In this document: positions 5,658 through 9,407 of the stretch, one piece after another
Numbering within the stretch: position 1 is the stretch's first letter
How the letters are laid out: every line of letters begins with the position of its first letter
Assembly: GCA_050245975.1 (NCBI GenBank)
Contig: JBFWWW010000161.1
Span: forward strand, 1-9,407
Reading direction: 5' to 3'
Length of the DNA stretch: 9,407 nt
From: JBFWWW01 sp050245975
GTDB lineage: Bacteria; Pseudomonadota; Alphaproteobacteria; Rhizobiales; Hyphomicrobiaceae
The notes under the pieces: generated by a model
Told to the model about the DNA's origin: nothing
Database searches by the model: none
Seen by the model: the letters and a program-made list of their open reading frames with translations, nothing else
Translations under genes and position numbers: made by a program

Positions 5658-7346
5658 TCATACCGTCTCGGGCGTCGAGGCAGACACCGGTTTGTTGCCC
5701 GCTGCTGCCTCGCCGACCACCCCGCCGGCAAGGATCATGTCGGCGGCCCGTTCGGCGATCATCAGCACTGCCGCATTGAGGTGAGCCGAGATCAGGTCGG
5801 GCATCACCGAGGCATCGACCACCCTCAGGCGCTCGATCCCGCGCACGCGCAGTTCCGGATCGACAACCGCCCGCTCGTCGTTGCCCATGCGAGCCGTGCC
5901 GGCCGGATGATCCGCAGTTGTTACGGTCCGGCGGATCCAGTCGTCGATATCCGCGTCCGATTTCACTTTAGATCCCGGATTGATCTCGATACCGCGAAAC
6001 GGATCGAGTGGCTGCCGGTTTGCGACATCGCGGCCGATCCTGAAGCCGGTCCTTATCGTCTTGATGTCGCTGTCCCGGCTGAAGAAATTGAAGCGGATGC
6101 GCGGTGCCGCGAGTGGATCTTGGGAAGCGAGCAACACTTCGCCGCGGCTCTCCGGATGCAGCAGGCAGGGCCGGATGCCGAAACCATCGTCATAGGCCTT
6201 GCGCACGCCGGGGAACCAGACGTCGGCATCGGGCGGGGCCCCACGAAACATGAACTCGATGTCGGGTACGTCGAACTCGGGTTTAGATTTGATGAACGCG
6301 TGCAGACCCCCCGGTACGACCGTGCCCGGCCCGGTTCCCGTCAACTGCGCGCGCACCATCGACATCGCGATCCTGTCGAGCCGCAGCTCCCTGCGGAACG
6401 TGCTCGTATTGGTCGGCCGCGCCCAAAGAATGAGCGGCGCGAGATGATCCTGCAGGTTTTGCCCGACGGGCAGATCCGCCACCGTTGCAATGCCGTGACC
6501 CTTCAAGTGCGCCGCCGGCCCGATTCCGGACAGCATCAGGATCTGCGGCGATCCGAATGCCCCGCTTGCGAGAATGACCTCGCGCCCGGCCAGAGCACGC
6601 TGCAGCTTGCCGTGCCACAAGTATTCGACCCCGGCGGCGCGTGTGCCCTCCAGCAGCACGCGCGTCGTGTGAGCGTGGGTTGTGATCGTCAGATTTGGCC
6701 GCTTCTCCGCCGGTCTCAGATAGGCCGCTGCAGCCGAACTGCGCCGGCCGTCCCTGATCGTGTACTGGCTGCGACCGAATCCGACCGGCTGCGGTCCGTT
6801 GTAGTCGTCGGTCACCGGCCATCCCGCCAGCCGCGCTGCCTCGAGCCAGGCGGAATAGAGCGGATCTCTGGTCCGCGCCCACTGCGTGCCGACCGGTCCC
6901 GACCCGCCGCGCAACTCGTTTTCCCCGCCCTCCCAGCTTTCGGTTTTCTTGAAATAGGGCAGCACATCCTCGAACGACCATCCGGTCGCGCCGTCGCGCG
7001 CCCAGCGATCATAGTCGCCGGGGTGCCCGCGCGTGTAGGCCATGACATTGATCGAGGAGCTGCCGCCCAGCACCTTCCCGCGGAGCGCTCTCAGCGAGCG
7101 GCCGGCGAGATTGGGCTCCGGTTCGGCATTGTAGCCCCAGTCGTGCAACCGATGCTGGTGCATTTTCCCCATGCCGAGCGGAATGTGGATCAGCGGATCG
7201 ACATCGCGGCCGCCGGCCTCCAGCAGCAGCACGCGAGCAGCCGGATCGGCGCTGAGCCTGTTCGCGAGCACGCACCCAGCCGAGCCCGCGCCGACCACGA
7301 TGAAATCGTACTGCCTGGACGTATCGCGTCCGCTCGACTTGGCCAT
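5658..7346 (-). CDS. GMC-family FAD-dependent alcohol dehydrogenase (choline dehydrogenase-like)
   Basis: A complete 562-residue glucose-methanol-choline oxidoreductase that oxidises a primary or secondary alcohol using FAD and passes electrons to a carrier or oxygen. The N-terminal FAD-binding motif YDFIVVGAGSAGCVLANRL is at 13-31, LLLEAGG at 40-46, and the GMC signature GKVLGGSSSINVMAYTRG at 90-107. The second signature, GAFGSPQILMLSGIGP, is at 262-277. The catalytic region is TADHPAGTARMG at 477-488 (His480) and SAHLNAAVLMIAERAADMI at 520-538. His522 stands where choline dehydrogenases usually have Asn (GNTNA), giving a His-His pair as in glucose oxidase. Length is normal and there is no signal peptide, so it is cytoplasmic. 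ATG 7346 is chosen over the earlier ATG at 7406 because AAGGGGAT lies 7 bases before it and the FAD motif follows soon after. It is divergent from the PhyH gene across a shared control region. The 'choline' label is only a family name; the substrate is unknown. Confidence 0.95.
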   Translation of the reverse strand: MAKSSGRDTSRQYDFIVVGAGSAGCVLANRLSADPAARVLLLEAGGRDVDPLIHIPLGMGKMHQHRLHDWGYNAEPEPNLAGRSLRALRGKVLGGSSSINVMAYTRGHPGDYDRWARDGATGWSFEDVLPYFKKTESWEGGENELRGGSGPVGTQWARTRDPLYSAWLEAARLAGWPVTDDYNGPQPVGFGRSQYTIRDGRRSSAAAAYLRPAEKRPNLTITTHAHTTRVLLEGTRAAGVEYLWHGKLQRALAGREVILASGAFGSPQILMLSGIGPAAHLKGHGIATVADLPVGQNLQDHLAPLILWARPTNTSTFRRELRLDRIAMSMVRAQLTGTGPGTVVPGGLHAFIKSKPEFDVPDIEFMFRGAPPDADVWFPGVRKAYDDGFGIRPCLLHPESRGEVLLASQDPLAAPRIRFNFFSRDSDIKTIRTGFRIGRDVANRQPLDPFRGIEINPGSKVKSDADIDDWIRRTVTTADHPAGTARMGNDERAVVDPELRVRGIERLRVVDASVMPDLISAHLNAAVLMIAERAADMILAGGVVGEAAAGNKPVSASTPETV

Positions 7347-7374
7347 CTCGATCCCCTTCGCGCTGGCGACTTTC

Positions 7375-7406
7375 GTCAAGGGTAGTGCTTGACCGTATCC
7401 TGTCAA
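7375..7406. promoter_or_regulatory. Three half-site operator in the GMC/PhyH divergent region
   Basis: GTCAAG (7375-7380), CTTGAC (7388-7393) and GTCAA (7402-7406) alternate in orientation, with 7- and 8-base spacers. The first pair is a perfect inverted repeat; the second and third share TTGAC/GTCAA. The array overlaps the -35 boxes proposed for both divergent genes, which is where a repressor or dual regulator would bind. No regulator gene is in the window. Confidence 0.5.
7379..7406 (-). promoter_or_regulatory. Candidate promoter for the GMC gene
   Basis: On the minus strand a perfect TTGACA (complement of 7401-7406) is followed 16 bases later by TACCCT (complement of 7379-7384), a poor -10 box with 3 of 6 matches. 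The GMC start codon is 32 bases beyond. The strong -35 with a weak -10 would suit an activator-dependent promoter. It physically overlaps the PhyH promoter. Confidence 0.38.
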
Positions 7407-7417
7407 AGCCTTCTGAT
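7389..7417 (+). promoter_or_regulatory. Candidate promoter for the PhyH gene
   Basis: TTGACC at 7389-7394 (5 of 6 matches to -35) and TCTGAT at 7412-7417 (4 of 6 matches to -10) are 17 bases apart. The PhyH start is 49 bases further on. The -35 box lies inside the inverted repeat array. Confidence 0.5.
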
Positions 7418-7465
7418 ATGGTGCGACATCGCAAGTGGTGGTGCATCGGCTCGGCGAGGATACCC

Positions 7466-8326
7466 ATGAGCAGCAACAAGGTGTTGAGCTCGGATCAGGT
7501 CAAGAGCTTCCGGGACAACGGCTACGTGTTCCCGGTCCGCGTCATGAGCGCCGAGGATGCGGCCGGCTACCGCGCGCGTCTGGAAACGTTCGAGCGCGCC
7601 CAGGGCTCCCCGCTGAAGGGGGACCAGCGCACCAAGAACTACCTGCTTTTCACCTGGGCCAACGAGATCCTGCACCACCCCCGGATTCTCGATGCAGTCG
7701 AGGACCTCTACGGGCCTGACCTGATGGTCTATACGACCACCAACTGGATCAAGGAGCCCAACTCCGGCAGTTTCGTCAGCTGGCATCAGGACTGCACATA
7801 CTTCGGGCTCGAGCCGCTGGACAACGTCACTGTGTGGCTGGCGCTGTCGCGCGCCGACAGCGAGAGCGGCTGCATGCGCGTGCTGCCCGGCAGCCACAAG
7901 TCGGGACAGTTGCCGTCACGGCTGGAACCGGTGAAGAACAATCTGCTGTCGAGTGGGCAGGTCGTCGAGCACCAGTTCAACGAGAACGACACCGTCGAGA
8001 TGCCGCTCGAGCCGGGCGAAATGTCCATGCATCACACCTGCACGATCCATGGCTCGCCCGGCAATCGCAGCGCCGACCGCCGCATCGGCATCTGCATGCA
8101 CTTCATGCCTGCCAGCAATCGGCCGCTGCAGAAGTTGATCGATGCCGGCTCAATCTGTTCGACCACTCTCGTCCGCGGCCGGCGCCACCACGAGCTGTTT
8201 CCGCACGAAACGCCACCTGCCAGCGATGCCGACCAGGCCGCCCGCACGGCACACGCGGCCGGCATTTCGAATTACCGCAACATGATGCTGGCGCTGGGTA
8301 ACCAGACCCCGGGCCGGTTCGATTGA
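7466..8326 (+). CDS. PhyH-family Fe(II)/2-oxoglutarate dioxygenase
   Basis: A complete 286-residue phytanoyl-CoA-dioxygenase-family protein that uses Fe(II), oxygen and 2-oxoglutarate, most likely to hydroxylate a small molecule in the cytoplasm. The iron ligands are visible: His107 and Asp109 in SWHQDCTYFGL, and the distal His195 in TIHGSPGNRS. Arg205 or Arg206 just after it is the expected 2-oxoglutarate carboxylate binder. Asp109 argues for a hydroxylase rather than a halogenase of this fold, because halogenases replace that acid with Gly or Ala. WLALSRADSESGCMRVLPGSHKSG at 124-147 is another typical PhyH segment. ATG 7466 has GAGGA at 7456-7460, 5 bases before it; an ORF start at 7385 is rejected because its first 27 residues lack conservation features and it overlaps the promoter. 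It is divergent from the GMC gene and convergent with the molybdenum hydroxylase gene. Substrate unknown. Confidence 0.94.
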   Translation: MSSNKVLSSDQVKSFRDNGYVFPVRVMSAEDAAGYRARLETFERAQGSPLKGDQRTKNYLLFTWANEILHHPRILDAVEDLYGPDLMVYTTTNWIKEPNSGSFVSWHQDCTYFGLEPLDNVTVWLALSRADSESGCMRVLPGSHKSGQLPSRLEPVKNNLLSSGQVVEHQFNENDTVEMPLEPGEMSMHHTCTIHGSPGNRSADRRIGICMHFMPASNRPLQKLIDAGSICSTTLVRGRRHHELFPHETPPASDADQAARTAHAAGISNYRNMMLALGNQTPGRFD

Positions 8327-8332
8327 ACCGGC
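8313..8332. terminator. Hairpin spanning the PhyH stop codon
   Basis: GCCGGTTC (8313-8320) and GAACCGGC (8325-8332) form a perfect 8-base-pair stem with a GATT loop, and the TGA stop (8324-8326) sits at the loop-stem junction. It lies 26 bases from the stop codon of the convergent molybdenum hydroxylase gene, so it may act on both strands as a termination or RNA-stabilising element. No T-run follows on either side. Confidence 0.5.
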
Positions 8333-8358
8333 GCCATCTGCTGACATCTGCGACATTG

Positions 8359-9407
8359 TCAGTGTGGCTTGTGGCGCGCGCCCTTGGCTTGGTCGATCAG
8401 GGCCATCAGCCGCCCGGGCGTTAGCGGCCAGTCGGTGATCTCGACGCCGAGCGGCCGCAAGGCATCCTCGATCGCCGAGATCACCGCTGCCGGTGCCGCG
8501 ATCGTTCCGCCTTCGCCCGCACCTTTGACGCCGAGTGGATTTTGTGGCGTCGGGCTCTCCATGTGCAGCACGTCGATGCGAGGGATTTCGCCCGCGGTCG
8601 GCAACAGATACTCGCCGTAGCTTACCGATAGCGGCTGTCCGTCGTCCGTGTACCGCATCCACTCGAACAGCGTGGCGGCAATGCCGTGCACGACCGCGCC
8701 GATCACCTGGCCCTCGACCATCATCGGATTGATCATTCGTCCGCAGTCGTGCACCACGACATACCGTGTCAGCCGCACGCTGCCGGTTTCCGGGTCGACC
8801 TCGGCTTCCGCCGCGTGGCATCCGTTGCAATAGGTGATGCCGTTGGTCTGAAAATCGACGGCAGCCGCAAGACCCGGCGCAATGTTGCCGGGCAGCGCGA
8901 AGCCGGGCACGCCGCCGATCGCGCCGGCGACCTCCGCCAGCGACTTGCCTTTGCCCGGCACGCCTTTCACTTCGACTCTTCCGCCGCGAATCTCAAGGTC
9001 GTCAGGCGCCACTTCGAGCATGGCGGAGACTGCGCGCTTGGCCTTGTCGGCGATCTCGCGCGCTGCGGCCAGCATGGCGTTGCCGGCCGTTACGGTCTGG
9101 CGGCTCGCGAATGCGCCGAGCCCCATTGGAGTTCCGTTCGTGTCGCCGACCACGACATGAATTGCAGAGGGTGACACGTCGAGCACGTCGGCGGCGACCT
9201 GCGCCAGCATCGACTGCACGCCTTGGCCCTGAGCCGTCGCACCCGTGTGCACGGTGATCGCGCCCGACGATCCGATCCTGATCGAGGCGCTTTCGAATGG
9301 GCCGCGACCAGTCGCTTCGACGTAGTTGGCGAGACCGATGCCGATCAAGCGGCCTTCGGCCTGTGCCGCCGCTCGCCGCGCTTCGAAACCGTCCCAGCCG
9401 ATCGCCT
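8359..9407 (-). CDS. Xanthine dehydrogenase-family molybdopterin-binding subunit, C-terminal part
   Basis: The frame is open from the right edge to the TGA at 8361-8359, giving the last 348 residues of a gene whose usual length is about 750-800; the N-terminal half is off the window. These large subunits hold the molybdopterin cofactor and hydroxylate aldehydes, purines, N-heterocycles or CO together with FAD and 2Fe-2S subunits. Visible motifs are TGATAQGQGVQSM (substrate/cofactor loop), GAFASRQTVTAGNA, EAEVDPETGSVRL, DCGRMINPMMVEGQVIGA and GVKGAGEGG. The Glu of the last motif (codon 8514-8512) is the catalytic base of the family. It appears intact at this end and has no frameshift. Convergent with PhyH, 32 bases apart. 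The ATG-like start near 9348 is a TTG inside the gene: conserved family sequence continues upstream of it. Aldehyde oxidase/CoxL-type is the best class; the substrate cannot be told. Confidence 0.93.
   Translation of the reverse strand, partial: AIGWDGFEARRAAAQAEGRLIGIGLANYVEATGRGPFESASIRIGSSGAITVHTGATAQGQGVQSMLAQVAADVLDVSPSAIHVVVGDTNGTPMGLGAFASRQTVTAGNAMLAAAREIADKAKRAVSAMLEVAPDDLEIRGGRVEVKGVPGKGKSLAEVAGAIGGVPGFALPGNIAPGLAAAVDFQTNGITYCNGCHAAEAEVDPETGSVRLTRYVVVHDCGRMINPMMVEGQVIGAVVHGIAATLFEWMRYTDDGQPLSVSYGEYLLPTAGEIPRIDVLHMESPTPQNPLGVKGAGEGGTIAAPAAVISAIEDALRPLGVEITDWPLTPGRLMALIDQAKGARHKPH

Noticed and set aside
5610..7385. 591-residue open frame on the plus strand opposite the GMC gene
   Set aside because: It is the antisense shadow of a clear FAD-motif gene. 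The translation is rich in Arg, His and Pro and shows no domain; such frames are expected in GC-rich DNA.
7466..8326. PhyH protein as ectoine hydroxylase or as a halogenase
   Set aside because: No ectoine biosynthesis genes are nearby, and the iron ligand Asp109 is present, which excludes the usual non-haem halogenase pattern.
1..9407. Search for a mobile element, CRISPR array, tRNA, toxin-antitoxin or defence system
   Set aside because: No transposase, integrase, spaced direct repeats, tRNA-like cloverleaf or defence domain was seen. All long frames are accounted for by metabolic and envelope genes.

Overview
The window is about 9.4 kb of GC-rich DNA with Shine-Dalgarno-led genes, twin-domain secreted proteins and gene families typical of soil or freshwater Alphaproteobacteria. 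My best guess is a Hyphomicrobiales member of the Bradyrhizobium/Xanthobacteraceae type. That rests on codon and protein style only (inference), since there is no rRNA or other marker gene.

Layout. Left end (1-363, minus): the N-terminal 121 residues of an exported, proline-rich protein that runs off the window. 364-921: a 558-base stretch with no convincing gene but some possible regulatory elements. 922-3359 (plus): an OmpA-family peptidoglycan-binding protein, a strong hairpin, then a translationally overlapping pair, a DltE-like short-chain dehydrogenase and a class I glutamine amidotransferase. 3360-3649: a candidate sigma-70 promoter and a nested hairpin in the probable leader of the next gene. 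3650-4045 (plus): a RidA-family protein that lacks the family's deaminase arginine. 4070-5461 (minus): a secreted GH73-type glucosaminidase with a long disordered linker and a separate C-terminal domain, preceded by a possible 14-codon leader ORF overlapping its start by ATGA. 5658-7346 (minus): a GMC-family FAD alcohol dehydrogenase. 7466-8326 (plus): a PhyH-family Fe(II)/2-oxoglutarate dioxygenase, divergent from the GMC gene across a 119-base gap holding overlapping promoters and three half-sites of one inverted motif. 8359-9407 (minus): the C-terminal part of a xanthine-dehydrogenase-family molybdopterin subunit that runs off the right end.

How the genes may work together. Two themes are visible. 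One is the cell envelope: an OmpA-like anchor, a secreted glucosaminidase and an exported proline-rich protein. The other is small-molecule oxidation: the GMC alcohol dehydrogenase and the PhyH hydroxylase share a probable control region, with a molybdenum hydroxylase subunit next door. A hydroxylate-then-oxidise route is possible, but the substrate cannot be read from the sequence. I see no transposase, integrase, CRISPR array, tRNA, rRNA, toxin-antitoxin or phage-defence gene. The window looks like ordinary chromosomal accessory metabolism. The points worth checking are the shared operator, the arginine-less RidA protein and its structured leader, and the leader ORF of the glucosaminidase.
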